64,000 nt of DNA from a candidate division FCPU426 bacterium. GTDB lineage: Bacteria > Oederibacteriota > Muellerivitia > Muellerivitales > Muellerivitaceae. The DNA is taken from contig JASHNQ010000072.1 in the NCBI GenBank assembly GCA_030041545.1, positions 21,921 to 85,920 on the forward strand, read 5' to 3'. Positions within the stretch are counted from its first letter, which is position 1, and each line of letters starts with the position of its first letter. Positions 1-9,801 of the stretch are shown here, piece after piece. A program made the position numbers and the translations under genes. The notes below the pieces were generated by a model. That model did no database searches and was not told the DNA's origin. It worked only from the letters and a program-made list of their open reading frames with translations.

Positions 1-2
1 AG

Positions 3-320
3 GGCGAGAAAGTGGACGGGCATCCCCTGGTCATCCGGCGCTATAGCAGCGCCGAGGACGCCAAGGATTGCCAGATTTTATTCATCAGCGGCTCCGAGGG
101 CCCGCAGATGGCCGCCATCCTGGAGGGCTTGAAGGGCCTGAACATCCTGACGGTGGGCGACACCGAGGGGTTCATCAAGAGCGGCGGCATCGTACGCTTC
201 GTCACGGTGGACAACAAGATCCACTTCCGGATCAACCCGGAAGCGGCCAAACGCGCCAAACTGGTCATCAGTTCCCAGGTGCTGCGCTTGGCCGAGATCT
301 CCGAGACCGGGCAGGATTAA
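3..320 (+). CDS. YfiR-family (DUF4154-like) protein, 5' end outside window
   Basis: Open frame continues to the window edge; GSEGPQMAAILEGLKGLNILTVGDTEGFIKSGGIVRFVTVDNKIHFRINPEAAKRAKLVISSQVLRLA is the typical YfiR C-terminus. Confidence 0.85.
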   Translation, partial: GEKVDGHPLVIRRYSSAEDAKDCQILFISGSEGPQMAAILEGLKGLNILTVGDTEGFIKSGGIVRFVTVDNKIHFRINPEAAKRAKLVISSQVLRLAEISETGQD

Positions 321-322
321 AC

Positions 323-2899
323 ATGGCGTTCAGGGATATCCCCATCCAGCGCAAGTTGATGGCGGCCCTGCTGCTGACCAGCGGGACGGTCCTCCTGTTG
401 TCCTGCTCCGCCTTCATCGTTTATGAAGTCGTCACCTTGCGCAAGGGCATGATGGACGCCTACCTGACCCGCGCCAAGATCATCGCCGCCAATTCCACGG
501 CCTCCCTGGCGTTCCAAAACTCGGACGACGCGGCCCAAGTGTTGGGGGCCCTTAAGACCGACCCGAGGGTGACCGCGTCCTGCCTCTACGACAGCCAGGG
601 AAAGGTCTTCGCCAAATACCCGGTGGACGCGCCCGCCGGCCTTTTCCCGGCCGCCCACGGAAACTCCGGCTACCGGGGGGCGTCCTTGGAAATCTTCTGT
701 CCCATCGTCCAGGGGGACCGGAACCTGGGAACGGTTTACATCCAGTCGAATTTGTCCGAGCTCTCCGAACGGTTCCACGCCTATGCCTGGCTCGCGGCGG
801 TGATCGTGGCCGCGTCCGTGCTGACGGCCTACCTTCTCTCCCGCGCGCTGCAAGGGCAGATTTCCACCCCCATCCTGGACCTGGCTTTGACCGCCAAGGC
901 CGTTTCCAAAAACAGGGACTTTTCCATCCGCGCCCAGAAGTTCGGCGAGGATGAGCTGGGCTCGCTGACGGACGCCTTCAACCAGATGCTCTCGGAAATC
1001 CAGGCGCAAAACCAGGCCTTGCGGCGCAGCGAGGAACGCTTCCGGGCCTTGATCGAGAACAGCGCGGACGGCATCGCCGTGGCCAACGCCCAGGGGGAAG
1101 TCACCTACGTGAGCCCATCCATGGGCCGGATGTTCGGGCTCACGATGGAGGATTTCTCGGGAAAAATCCGCAAGGACATGGTCCACCCCGACGATTTGCC
1201 CTACGTCCTGGAGAAGATGTCCGAAACATTGGGGAATCCCGGTAAAACCGTCCAGGCCCGCTACCGCATCCAGCACAAGGACGGTTCCTGGCGATGGATC
1301 GACATGACGGCCACCAATCTCTTGGAGAACCCGGCCGTCGGCGGGATCGTCCGCAATATCCGGGACATCACCGAGCAGCTGAAACTGGAGGAAATCAACC
1401 GCCTGGGCGAATCCAAGGCCATCGCGACCATCAAGGATTGCGCCATCCTGATGATGGACCCGGAAGGGAAGATCCTCACCTGGAACCGGGGGGCGGAACT
1501 CATCAAGGGATATGGCGCCGAGGAAATCATCGGGAAAAACTTCGAGCTTTTTTACACCCCCGAGGAGGTGAAAAGGGGCAAGCCCCGGCGCCTTCTCCAG
1601 GAGGCGGCGGCGAAGGGGCAAGTGGAGGACGAGGGGGAGCGGATCCGCAAGGGCGGGTCCCGTTTCCTGGCCGACGTGGTGATCACCGCCCTCAAGGACG
1701 ACCGGGGCCAATTGCGGGGGTTCATCAAGATCGCCCGCGACGTGACGGAAATCCGCAGGGCGCAAGCGGAGATCAAGCAAACCAGCGATTTCCTGGGAGC
1801 GGTGCTGGAAAACATACCCAACATGATCTTCGTGAAGGACGCCAAGGACCTGCGGTTCGTGAATTTCAACAAGGCGGGCGAGGAACTGCTGGGCTTGAGG
1901 CGGGAAGATCTCATGGGTAAAAACGACTACGATTTCTTCCCCAAGGAACAGGCGGATTTTTTCGCCTCCAAGGACCGCGAGGTGATCCACGGCGGGAAGC
2001 TGCTGGACATCCCCGAGGAGACGATTGAGACCAAAAGCCAGGGCACGAGGCTCCTCCACACCCGCAAGATCCCCATCCGGGACAAGGATGGCAAGCCCCT
2101 TTACCTGCTGGGAATCTCCGAGGATATAACGGACGCCAAGCGCCAGCGGGAATTGGAGATGTACGCCCAGGCCCTGGAGGTGAGCAACCGGGAACTGCAG
2201 GATTTCGTGTTCGTGGCCTCCCACGACCTGCAGGAGCCCTTGAGGAAAATCCAATCCTTCGGCGAGTTCCTGGCCGAGGAATACGGGGCCAGCCTGGAGG
2301 GCAACGGCAAGGATTACCTGGAGCGCATGCGCTCGGCGGCTTCCCGCATGCAGACCCTCATCAACGACCTTTTGACGCTCACCCGGGTGACCACCAAGGC
2401 CAAGCCCTTCGAGCCCGTGGAGCTCTCCCAGGTCCTGAAGGATGTCCTGTCCGACCTGGAGGTCCGCGTAGCGGAGAAAAAGGCAAAAGTGGAGTTGGGG
2501 CCCCTTCCGAAGATCGAGGCGGACGCCACCCAGATGCGCCAGCTCTTCCAAAACCTGGTCGGGAACGCCTTGAAGTTCCAGAAGCCCGGGGCGCCGCCGG
2601 AAGTCCGGGTGGAGGCGGAGGTGGTGGAGGGGCCCCGGCCGGGGGAAAAACAATGCCGGGTACGGGTCCAGGACAACGGCATCGGGTTCGACAACAAGTA
2701 CGCGGAACAGATATTCAAAGTGTTTGAGAGGTTGCATGGCCGGGATGAGTACGAAGGCACGGGGATCGGACTGGCGGTGTGCCGCAAGGTGGCGGAACGC
2801 CACGGGGGAACCATCACCGCCCGGGGAACCCCCGGGCAAGGAAGCGTCTTCACCGTGACGCTGCCGGTTCGGCAAAACCCAAAAGGAGGGAACGCATGA
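323..2899 (+). CDS. Membrane sensor histidine kinase (CHASE8-like sensor, HAMP, several PAS, HisKA/HATPase)
   Basis: N-terminal TM segments, HAMP-like TPILDLALTAKAV, repeated PAS motifs, FVASHDLQEPLRKIQSF H-box, GTGIGLAVCRKVAERHGG G-box; start at 323 is in frame within the 68..2899 ORF. Confidence 0.9.
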   Translation: MAFRDIPIQRKLMAALLLTSGTVLLLSCSAFIVYEVVTLRKGMMDAYLTRAKIIAANSTASLAFQNSDDAAQVLGALKTDPRVTASCLYDSQGKVFAKYPVDAPAGLFPAAHGNSGYRGASLEIFCPIVQGDRNLGTVYIQSNLSELSERFHAYAWLAAVIVAASVLTAYLLSRALQGQISTPILDLALTAKAVSKNRDFSIRAQKFGEDELGSLTDAFNQMLSEIQAQNQALRRSEERFRALIENSADGIAVANAQGEVTYVSPSMGRMFGLTMEDFSGKIRKDMVHPDDLPYVLEKMSETLGNPGKTVQARYRIQHKDGSWRWIDMTATNLLENPAVGGIVRNIRDITEQLKLEEINRLGESKAIATIKDCAILMMDPEGKILTWNRGAELIKGYGAEEIIGKNFELFYTPEEVKRGKPRRLLQEAAAKGQVEDEGERIRKGGSRFLADVVITALKDDRGQLRGFIKIARDVTEIRRAQAEIKQTSDFLGAVLENIPNMIFVKDAKDLRFVNFNKAGEELLGLRREDLMGKNDYDFFPKEQADFFASKDREVIHGGKLLDIPEETIETKSQGTRLLHTRKIPIRDKDGKPLYLLGISEDITDAKRQRELEMYAQALEVSNRELQDFVFVASHDLQEPLRKIQSFGEFLAEEYGASLEGNGKDYLERMRSAASRMQTLINDLLTLTRVTTKAKPFEPVELSQVLKDVLSDLEVRVAEKKAKVELGPLPKIEADATQMRQLFQNLVGNALKFQKPGAPPEVRVEAEVVEGPRPGEKQCRVRVQDNGIGFDNKYAEQIFKVFERLHGRDEYEGTGIGLAVCRKVAERHGGTITARGTPGQGSVFTVTLPVRQNPKGGNA

Positions 2900-3369
2900 T
2901 CCAGAAAGGAACGGGCTCGCCCATCCTCATGGTGGACGACGACAAGGACGACCGCATGATGACGGAAAAGGCGCTGCGGAAGAACCGGGTCATCAACCCC
3001 ATCCTGTTTTTGGAGGATGGCGAGGAGCTGATGGCCTACCTGAGACACAAGGGCCCATACGCCGACCCCGCCTCTTCCCCCCGGCCCTGCCTGATCCTGC
3101 TGGACCTGAACATGCCCCGCATGGACGGGCGGCGGGCGCTGGAGCTGGTCAAGGCGGACCCAGGGCTCAAAAAGATCCCCGTGGTGATATTGACGACCTC
3201 CCAAGCCGAGGAAGACATCCTCCGGAGCTACGACACCGGGGCCAATTCCTTCATCACCAAGCCGGTCAGCTTCGAGGGGCTGCTGGCGGTCATGGATGCC
3301 CTCAAAAGCTACTGGCTGGAAATCGTGGACTTGCCCCTGGAAGAGGGCGAGTCCCCCCATCCCCGGTAA
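2896..3369 (+). CDS. Rcp1-like response regulator (single REC domain)
   Basis: ILMVDDDKDDRMM..LILLDLNMPRMDGRRALELVK; overlaps kinase stop by 4 bp. Confidence 0.9.
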   Translation: MIQKGTGSPILMVDDDKDDRMMTEKALRKNRVINPILFLEDGEELMAYLRHKGPYADPASSPRPCLILLDLNMPRMDGRRALELVKADPGLKKIPVVILTTSQAEEDILRSYDTGANSFITKPVSFEGLLAVMDALKSYWLEIVDLPLEEGESPHPR

Positions 3370-3400
3370 GGAACCGGAAAGGACGATAAGGAGAAAAAGC

Positions 3401-3853
3401 ATGGTCAAACCGGACACATTCACACGGCCCATCCTGATGGCGGACGACGACGAAGACGACTGCCTGATGACCAAGCGGGCCCTGGAGAGGAACAAGGTGG
3501 GCAACCCCTTCATCACCGTGCCCGACGGCGAGGCCCTTTTGGAATTCATCCAAGGGGGCAATGGGGGCGGCGGCCACGCGCTGCCGGTCGTCATCCTCTT
3601 GGACCTGAACATGCCCCGCATGGACGGCCGGGAAGCCCTGAGGCGCCTGAAGTCGGACAAACGCCTGCGGAGGATACCCGTGGTGGTTTTCTCCACCTCC
3701 CAATCGGAGGAAGACATCCAGTTTTGCTATGAAACGGGGGCCAATTCCTACATCGCCAAGGTCTTTTCCTTCGAGGAACTGGTGAAGCTCATCAACACCT
3801 TTAAGAGCTACTGGCTTGGAACGGTGGAACTGCCGGCCAATGGAAGGACATGA
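3401..3853 (+). CDS. Rcp1-like response regulator, paralog of the preceding gene
   Basis: ILMADDDEDDCLM..VILLDLNMPRMDGREALRRLK. Confidence 0.9.
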   Translation: MVKPDTFTRPILMADDDEDDCLMTKRALERNKVGNPFITVPDGEALLEFIQGGNGGGGHALPVVILLDLNMPRMDGREALRRLKSDKRLRRIPVVVFSTSQSEEDIQFCYETGANSYIAKVFSFEELVKLINTFKSYWLGTVELPANGRT

Positions 3854-3863
3854 TGGACGGCGG

Positions 3864-3951
3864 GTCACGGCTCACGGGTCACAGGCGACAACCGGTCCTT
3901 TTTCCGGCGAAATCTTTCTTGTGAGCTGTTACCCGTGAGCTGCGAGCTGAC
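3864..3951. repeat. Intergenic imperfect inverted repeat (CTCACGGGTCAC / GTTACCCGTGAG type)
   Basis: gtcacggctcacgggtcacaggcgaca ... tgtgagctgttacccgtgagctgcgagctgac. Confidence 0.7.
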
Positions 3952-3969
3952 GTTGGGAGGCTTGAAACG

Positions 3970-6900
3970 ATGACCGAACCCCCGGTCCGGGTGCTGGTGG
4001 TGGAGGACGACACCGACGATTTCCTCATCCTCCAGAAGATGCTCTTAAGCGTCAAAAACCGGCGCTACGAGCTGGAAAGGGTTTCCACCTACGAGGAGGC
4101 CCTCTCCCGCCTGGGGGCGGCCGCCCACGACGTCTGCCTCCTGGACTACCGACTCCAAGGCAGGACCGGCATCGAGTTCCTCCGGGAAGCCAAGCAAAAG
4201 CATTCCTCCATCCCCATCATCCTCCTGACGGGCCAGGGCGACTACGACGTGGACCTGGAAGCCATGCAGCTTGGCGCGGCCGAGTTCCTCCACAAAAGCG
4301 GCATCAACAACGTGCTCTTGGAGCGTTCCATCCGCTACGCCCTGGAACGCAAAAAGAGCGAGGAAGCCCTGCGGCGGCAGGAGGAGTTTTTCCGGGAAAT
4401 CATCGAGAACTCCCTGGACGGCGTGGCCATCGTGACCCCCCAAGGCCTCCGTTACCTGAGCCCCTCGGTGGAGAAGATCCTGGGCTATACGCCGGAGGAA
4501 ACCCAAAAAGCCGGCGTCGAAATGATCCACCCCCAGGACCAGCCCCGCATCCGGGAGGTCTTCCAGGAGGTTTTCCAAGCCCCCGGCCTGGTCCAGGACT
4601 TCCTTTTCCGCGCCCGGCACCGGAACGGCAGCTGGCGCACGCTGCAACTCTTCGTGAAAAATTCCATGAACGTAAGGTCCATCCAGGGGGTCGTGGTCAA
4701 TTTCCACGACGTCACGGACCGCCAAAAGGCCCGGGAGGCCGCGGCCCGGCTGGCCACCATCGTGGAGAACTCCAACGACGCCATCGTGGGCTGCGACCTG
4801 GAGGGCGTCATCACCCATTGGAACCACGGCGCCGCGATGGTCTACGGCTATACGGAGGAAGAGGCCCTGGGCAAACCGGTGACCATGCTCTTGACCGAGG
4901 AAAACCAGGACGAGAACCGGCGGCAGGTCGAGCTCATCAAGCGGGGCGGGTCCCTGCACCATTTCGAGTCCGTCCGGCGCCGGAAGGACGGGCAGCTGGT
5001 GAACGTCTCGGTCTCCATGTCCCCCTATAAGGATGGGGACGGAAGGGTCACCGGCCTTTCCGCCATCGTGCGCGACATCACCGAGCAAAAAAAATCCCTC
5101 GACGCCATGAGCCGGCTGGCCTCGGTGGTGGAATCCTCCAACGACGCCATTTACACCCTCAGCCTGGACGGGATCATCCTGGGCTGGAACCCCGGGGCCC
5201 AGAGGATTTACGGCTATGCCGCCGAGGAGATCGGGGGCAGGGATTTTTCCCTGCTGGTCCCCGAGGCCCGGAGGGCGGAAATCCCCTCCCTTTTGGGGAC
5301 GGTCCGCAACGGCCGGGCCATCGCCGATTTTTTCACCACCCATCGAAGCCAGAAAGGCGCGGACCTTTTCCTTTCCATCGGCTTTTCGCCCATCAAGGAC
5401 GGGGGGGGCCGGGTGGCCCGGGTTTCGGTCATTGCCCGCGACATCGCGGAGCGCCGGAAGGCCGAGGAAGTCCAGGCCCAGCTGGCGGCCATCCTCCAGC
5501 AAACCCCCGACGCGGTGATCGGCACGGACCTGGACAACCGCATCTACAGCTGGAACAAGGGCGCGGAGGCCATGTTCGGCTACACCTTGGAGGAAATCGT
5601 GGGCCAGCCGGTGACCGTCCTGGCGCCGGAAGACCGCCGTCCGGAGGCCCTGGAGATCCGGGTGGCCGTCCTGCGGGGGGAGACTATTTCCGGCTTGGAG
5701 ACGGTCCGGGCGCGCAAGGAGGGCGGCCTGTTGGACGTCTCCATCACGCTTTCCGCCGTGAAAAGCCCGCAAGGCAAGGTCATCGGGGTTTCGGCCATCC
5801 TCCGGGACATCACGGAGCGCAAGAAGGCCGAGGACTCCTTGAGGCGCCACGAGGAACAACTGCGGCAGGTGGAGAAGATGAACGCCATCGGCCGACTGGC
5901 CGGAGGGGTGGCGCACGACTTCAACAACTTGCTTTCGGTGATCGGCGGCAACGCGGAGTTCCTCCTCTCCAACCTGGAGGAGAAGGACCCCAAGCGGGAG
6001 GAAGTCTCGGAAATCCAGAACGCCGTCAAGCGAGGGGCCGAGTTGGCCAAGCAGCTCTTGGTCTTCGGCCAAAAGCAGGTGTCCCAGCCCCAGCCCGTGA
6101 ACCTGAACGCCCTCTCCTCGGAAATGAGCAAGATGTTCAAGCGGCTCATCGAGTCCACCGTGGAATTGGCCATCATCCAGGACCGCAGCGTGAAGCCCAT
6201 CCAGGCCGATCCCGGCCAAATGCAGCAGATCATCCTGAACCTGGTGTTGAACGCCAAGGACGCCATGCCCAAGGGGGGCAACCTGATCGTGGAAACCAAG
6301 CAGGTGGAAGCCGACCGGCTGGGGGAGGAAGGGAGGCCCGGCCTGCCGCCGGGCGACTACGCCCGGCTCAGCGTGACCGACACGGGCACGGGCATGGTCC
6401 CCGAGGTGCAAAAACACATCTTCGAGCCCTTCTTCACCACCAAGGCCGGCAAGGGCACGGGGCTGGGCCTGGCCACGGTTTACGGCCTGGTCCAGAAATG
6501 GGAGGGACATATCTTCGTCCACAGCGCGCCGGGCATGGGCTCCACCTTCACCCTTTATTTCCCCTCGATCACGGAAACCGAAACCCAGGAGGCCAAACCC
6601 CGGCCCATGGACCTCATCCCCCAGGGGTCGGAAACCGTGCTGGTGGCGGAGGATGAGGCGCCCGTCCGCAGGGTATTAGTGAAAACCCTCCAGAAATACG
6701 GCTACCACGTCCTGGAGGCGGAAAACGGCCTGGCGGCCCTGCAAAAGGCCTGGGGGTCCAAGGAGGACATCCACCTGCTTTTGACCGACACGGTCATGCC
6801 CAAGCTCAACGGGAAGGAATTGGCCGACGAACTCCGCAAGACCCGGCCCCAGGTCAGGGTGGTCTTCATATCCGGATACCCCAAGGAAATCCTCTCCCAG

Positions 6901-6996
6901 CAGGGCGTTCTGGCGGCCGACATCCACCTGATCCAGAAGCCCTTCGACCTGGAGGACATGGTGCGGCAGGTAAGGAAGGTCCTCGACGAAAAGTGA
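3970..6996 (+). CDS. Hybrid histidine kinase: REC - multiple PAS - HisKA/HATPase - REC
   Basis: N-terminal REC (LVVEDDTDDF..LLDYRLQGRTG), four PAS segments, AGGVAHDFNNLLSVIGGNAE H-box, GTGLGLATVYGLV, C-terminal REC (VLVAEDEAPVRR..LLTDTVMPKLNGKEL). Confidence 0.93.
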   Translation: MTEPPVRVLVVEDDTDDFLILQKMLLSVKNRRYELERVSTYEEALSRLGAAAHDVCLLDYRLQGRTGIEFLREAKQKHSSIPIILLTGQGDYDVDLEAMQLGAAEFLHKSGINNVLLERSIRYALERKKSEEALRRQEEFFREIIENSLDGVAIVTPQGLRYLSPSVEKILGYTPEETQKAGVEMIHPQDQPRIREVFQEVFQAPGLVQDFLFRARHRNGSWRTLQLFVKNSMNVRSIQGVVVNFHDVTDRQKAREAAARLATIVENSNDAIVGCDLEGVITHWNHGAAMVYGYTEEEALGKPVTMLLTEENQDENRRQVELIKRGGSLHHFESVRRRKDGQLVNVSVSMSPYKDGDGRVTGLSAIVRDITEQKKSLDAMSRLASVVESSNDAIYTLSLDGIILGWNPGAQRIYGYAAEEIGGRDFSLLVPEARRAEIPSLLGTVRNGRAIADFFTTHRSQKGADLFLSIGFSPIKDGGGRVARVSVIARDIAERRKAEEVQAQLAAILQQTPDAVIGTDLDNRIYSWNKGAEAMFGYTLEEIVGQPVTVLAPEDRRPEALEIRVAVLRGETISGLETVRARKEGGLLDVSITLSAVKSPQGKVIGVSAILRDITERKKAEDSLRRHEEQLRQVEKMNAIGRLAGGVAHDFNNLLSVIGGNAEFLLSNLEEKDPKREEVSEIQNAVKRGAELAKQLLVFGQKQVSQPQPVNLNALSSEMSKMFKRLIESTVELAIIQDRSVKPIQADPGQMQQIILNLVLNAKDAMPKGGNLIVETKQVEADRLGEEGRPGLPPGDYARLSVTDTGTGMVPEVQKHIFEPFFTTKAGKGTGLGLATVYGLVQKWEGHIFVHSAPGMGSTFTLYFPSITETETQEAKPRPMDLIPQGSETVLVAEDEAPVRRVLVKTLQKYGYHVLEAENGLAALQKAWGSKEDIHLLLTDTVMPKLNGKELADELRKTRPQVRVVFISGYPKEILSQQGVLAADIHLIQKPFDLEDMVRQVRKVLDEK

Positions 6997-7000
6997 GAAA

Positions 7001-7094
7001 GGCAGTCGGCAGTCGACGGTCCACAGTCAGCAGCGAAACATGAAAGACCCTCAAGTTTTACCTGTCGACTGTGGACTGTTAACGGTCGGCTGCC
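7001..7094. repeat. Intergenic imperfect inverted repeat (GGCAGTCGGCAGTCGACGGTCCACAGTC type)
   Basis: ggcagtcggcagtcgacggtccacagtcagcag ... ctgtcgactgtggactgttaacggtcggctgcc. Confidence 0.7.
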
Positions 7095-7096
7095 GT

Positions 7097-7570
7097 TTAG
7101 AGCCACAGCCTCAGTTCCACCCGATGCCCTTCCACTTCCAGGGCGCAAGCGGCCTGGGGCGGGGAAAGCGGCCAGCTCGGGGGGATAGAGGGATAAGGAT
7201 GGAGGGGGCCGATTTGGAAAGAGTCCGGCCGCCAAAATACGTGGAACAGGTAGAGGCAAAAAAGGCATACCAGCTCCTCGAAAACCTCCTCCGCAGCGCA
7301 TTGGCCCAAGTGGGTTTTCCACCTTTGGGCCCTCAGCCATTCCGCGAATTCCTCCCCGCAACGGACCACCAACAGGCCCGTCAAAGTGCCCGTCAGGGCC
7401 ACCGACCGTTCCAGGTTAAAGCCCGGGCTTTGGGGGGGCGAGGGCGGAAGCCCCCGCACCCGATCCGCGCCCCAGGAACGGATCACCTTCTCAAAAACAT
7501 TCCCGAGGCTGAGGAAAGGGAAAGCGCTGGGTTTTAAAGGGGGTTCCATCACGGCGGTTCCTTGGGTCAC
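7097..7570 (-). CDS. CheX-like domain protein (putative)
   Basis: GTLTGLLVVRCGEEFAEWL..AAEEVFEELVCLFCLYLF resembles a CheX/CheC core; paralogous to the next ORF (shared VE[LI]RLW[LI] C-terminal strand). Confidence 0.5.
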   Translation of the reverse strand: MTQGTAVMEPPLKPSAFPFLSLGNVFEKVIRSWGADRVRGLPPSPPQSPGFNLERSVALTGTLTGLLVVRCGEEFAEWLRAQRWKTHLGQCAAEEVFEELVCLFCLYLFHVFWRPDSFQIGPLHPYPSIPPSWPLSPPQAACALEVEGHRVELRLWL

Positions 7571-8106
7571 GGGTTTTTTCCTTTCGGCGGCGCGGGTTGG
7601 GGGTTTTCAACAGGGTGGCCGATCCACAGGCGTATCTCAACGGGTTCCCCCGACACCCCGACGCAACAAAAGGCGTGAGGTTCTTCGGCGGGCCAGAGAT
7701 CGGGGCGGGATGGCCTGGCCAGGATAGGCCCCAATTCGAAAAGCTCGTCCATCCAGGCGTAATGAACCAGGAAGATGGAATAAAGGGTGGCCATTTCCTG
7801 CAAAAGGGCGTTTCCGCCCGGGATTTTTTTCTCTTTCTCCTCCAACGCCTTTGTCAGGCTTTCCACGAACCGGCGGGAAGTCCGCAGTACAAGGGTCCCC
7901 TTGACCGATCCTTTCCACCGGGTGGCGAATTCCACAGGTTCTTCCAAGTTTAGGGAGGTATGGCTTTCGGGGATTTCGGTCCTCAATCCCGTCCAAAAAT
8001 GAATAAGTTCCCGGAAAAGGACGGTAAGCTCCAGGGAATGGGGGAGCCGCCGCGGGGGAACGGATGGGGTGGGTGGGGAGGATTTCACTACCTGGCCAGT
8101 CATCAT
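7567..8106 (-). CDS. CheX-like domain protein (putative), paralog of 7097..7570
   Basis: WKGSVKGTLVLRTSRRFVESL..GNALLQEMATLYSIFLVHYAW..GEPVEIRLWIG; 4-bp overlap with the neighbour. Confidence 0.5.
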   Translation of the reverse strand: MMTGQVVKSSPPTPSVPPRRLPHSLELTVLFRELIHFWTGLRTEIPESHTSLNLEEPVEFATRWKGSVKGTLVLRTSRRFVESLTKALEEKEKKIPGGNALLQEMATLYSIFLVHYAWMDELFELGPILARPSRPDLWPAEEPHAFCCVGVSGEPVEIRLWIGHPVENPQPAPPKGKNP

Positions 8107-8302
8107 GGCATCTCCAGTCGCGGATCAAATTCCAAACCTTCAGATCGATTGTTCCGCAAGAGAAATGCCAACCCCAGGGGAATGTTGGGCCGTTTAACCC
8201 TTGGTTCCGAAAATTAAAAAAGAGATTTTATTCCACAGGTGGGTAAAAAAAACGCAACGGCGGGCCTGGTGATCTACCCGTTTAACACCGGGACATGGCC
8301 GC

Positions 8303-9151
8303 TTATTGGAACAGCCAGACCTCCACGGAGGCCGCCAGGCAGTAAACGCCAAACCAACCCCAGCGCCCCTGGGAGAGCCAGTTCGAGAGCCAACGCAGCG
8401 CCAACAGGCCCGCCAGGAAGCTCAAAGCCATTCCCAAAAGCCCCGGCAGGAAAAGCGCGACGGTTGGGGAAGCGGAAAAACCCGCAAGGACATGGGCCTT
8501 GAGCAGCCGGTGGATTTCCCGCGCAAGAACAGGGGGTGTCAGGACCACCGCCAGGGCGAAGCTGAATTCCTCCGCGTTGGATTTGGCGATCCCCAACAGG
8601 AGACCCACGGAAATCGTGGCGCCGGAGCGGGAGAAGCCCCGGAAAGGGAGGCAGAGGCCCTGGATCAACCCGATCCAGGCCGCCGCCACGGGGCCGAGGT
8701 TTTTCCGGTTTCCGGGGGCTTTTTCACGGCTTGTGGCGAAGAGGATCAGGAATCCTACGCAGGTGAGGGATACGGCGATAAGACGAAGATTCCCGAATAA
8801 ATCCTCCACTTCGGCGTGGGGCGCGCCCTTCAACACGACTTTTTCAATGATCCATTGAAGGCCCAGGCCCACGGCGCCGGTGGCCAGCGTCGCCAGCAGG
8901 ACCTGTTTTAGGAAAGCCCAGCCCGCCGCGGAAGATTGGAAATAGTGGTTCCGCCAATCCTTCCAAAAATAAACCAGCACCGAAAACATGGTGCCGGTGT
9001 GGAGCATGACCAGCAGGAGGGTCGCCTCCGGCGAGGTAGGGTCCAGGCCCATGAGTTTCTCCGCCAGGATGACGTGGGCGGAACTGGAAATGGGCAGCAG
9101 CTCGGCGAAGCCCTGCACCAGGGCTAAAACCGCGATTTGTAAAAAAGACAT
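8303..9151 (-). CDS. uppP: Undecaprenyl-diphosphatase
   Basis: VQGFAELLPISSSAHVIL and GFSRSGATISVGLLLG signature motifs. Confidence 0.93.
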   Translation of the reverse strand: MSFLQIAVLALVQGFAELLPISSSAHVILAEKLMGLDPTSPEATLLLVMLHTGTMFSVLVYFWKDWRNHYFQSSAAGWAFLKQVLLATLATGAVGLGLQWIIEKVVLKGAPHAEVEDLFGNLRLIAVSLTCVGFLILFATSREKAPGNRKNLGPVAAAWIGLIQGLCLPFRGFSRSGATISVGLLLGIAKSNAEEFSFALAVVLTPPVLAREIHRLLKAHVLAGFSASPTVALFLPGLLGMALSFLAGLLALRWLSNWLSQGRWGWFGVYCLAASVEVWLFQ

Positions 9152-9283
9152 GGTTGATCCTTTGGGGCGTGTTGGGAGGCGCGCCTAAGATAACCTAAAG
9201 CCCGGACGAATACCGCTGAAAAGAAAGCAACGTTCAGTTTGAAGGTTTTTGGTAAGTTATGCCAAGAGCATAGTTCCGAATAA

Positions 9284-9316
9284 AAAAGCCCCCACTCCAC
9301 GGGGAGGGGGGCTTTC
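9284..9316 (-). terminator. Intrinsic terminator downstream of the rhodanese gene
   Basis: aaaaaagcccccactccacggggaggggggcttt hairpin with U-tract on minus strand. Confidence 0.75.
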
Positions 9317-9346
9317 AAACCCTATCTGTTGAATTAACGGATGAAG

Positions 9347-9700
9347 TTAACGGTGGGCCGGCGCCTTCGGCGCCATGGAACCCTCGGTCGGCAAACCCGC
9401 CTGGGACCATTCCTGGATACCGCCCGGATAGTCCTCCGCCCTGAAACCCGCGGCCTTCAAAGCCTTGGCCGCGTCCGGCCCGGCCGGGCAGGAGTAGTTC
9501 GCGCAATGGGTGATAAAGAATTTATCCTTCCCATAACGGCTCCCGACGAGTTTGGTGAAAGCCGGCGCGTCCTTACCCCAGGGGAGGCTGCCGGACCCCT
9601 TGATGCGCAGCTTGTCATATTCCTCCTTGGCAAGGACGTTCAACACCACCGTGTCCTTCTCCTTCATTTTTTCCATCACTTGTTCCTTTGTCAGCGCCAT
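9347..9700 (-). CDS. Rhodanese-like domain protein
   Basis: VLNVLAKEEYDKLRIKGSGSLPW..FITHCANYSCPAGPDAAKALKAAGFRAEDYPGGIQEWSQAGLP. Confidence 0.85.
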   Translation of the reverse strand: MALTKEQVMEKMKEKDTVVLNVLAKEEYDKLRIKGSGSLPWGKDAPAFTKLVGSRYGKDKFFITHCANYSCPAGPDAAKALKAAGFRAEDYPGGIQEWSQAGLPTEGSMAPKAPAHR

Positions 9701-9801
9701 GGTTGCCTCCTTGAATTTAAGGACAACTTCCTGTCCTTAAACGTTAGGGATGAATGTGGAGGGATTTAAAGGGGGAACGGGTAGAAGAAGGAAGGAAACA
9801 A

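Noticed and set aside
317-2875. 852-aa minus-strand ORF opposite the sensor kinase
   Set aside because: Antisense shadow ORF produced by GC-rich third positions; plus strand encodes clear HK domains
4045-6522. 825-aa minus-strand ORF
   Set aside because: Shadow of the hybrid kinase; composition is low-complexity, no domain pattern
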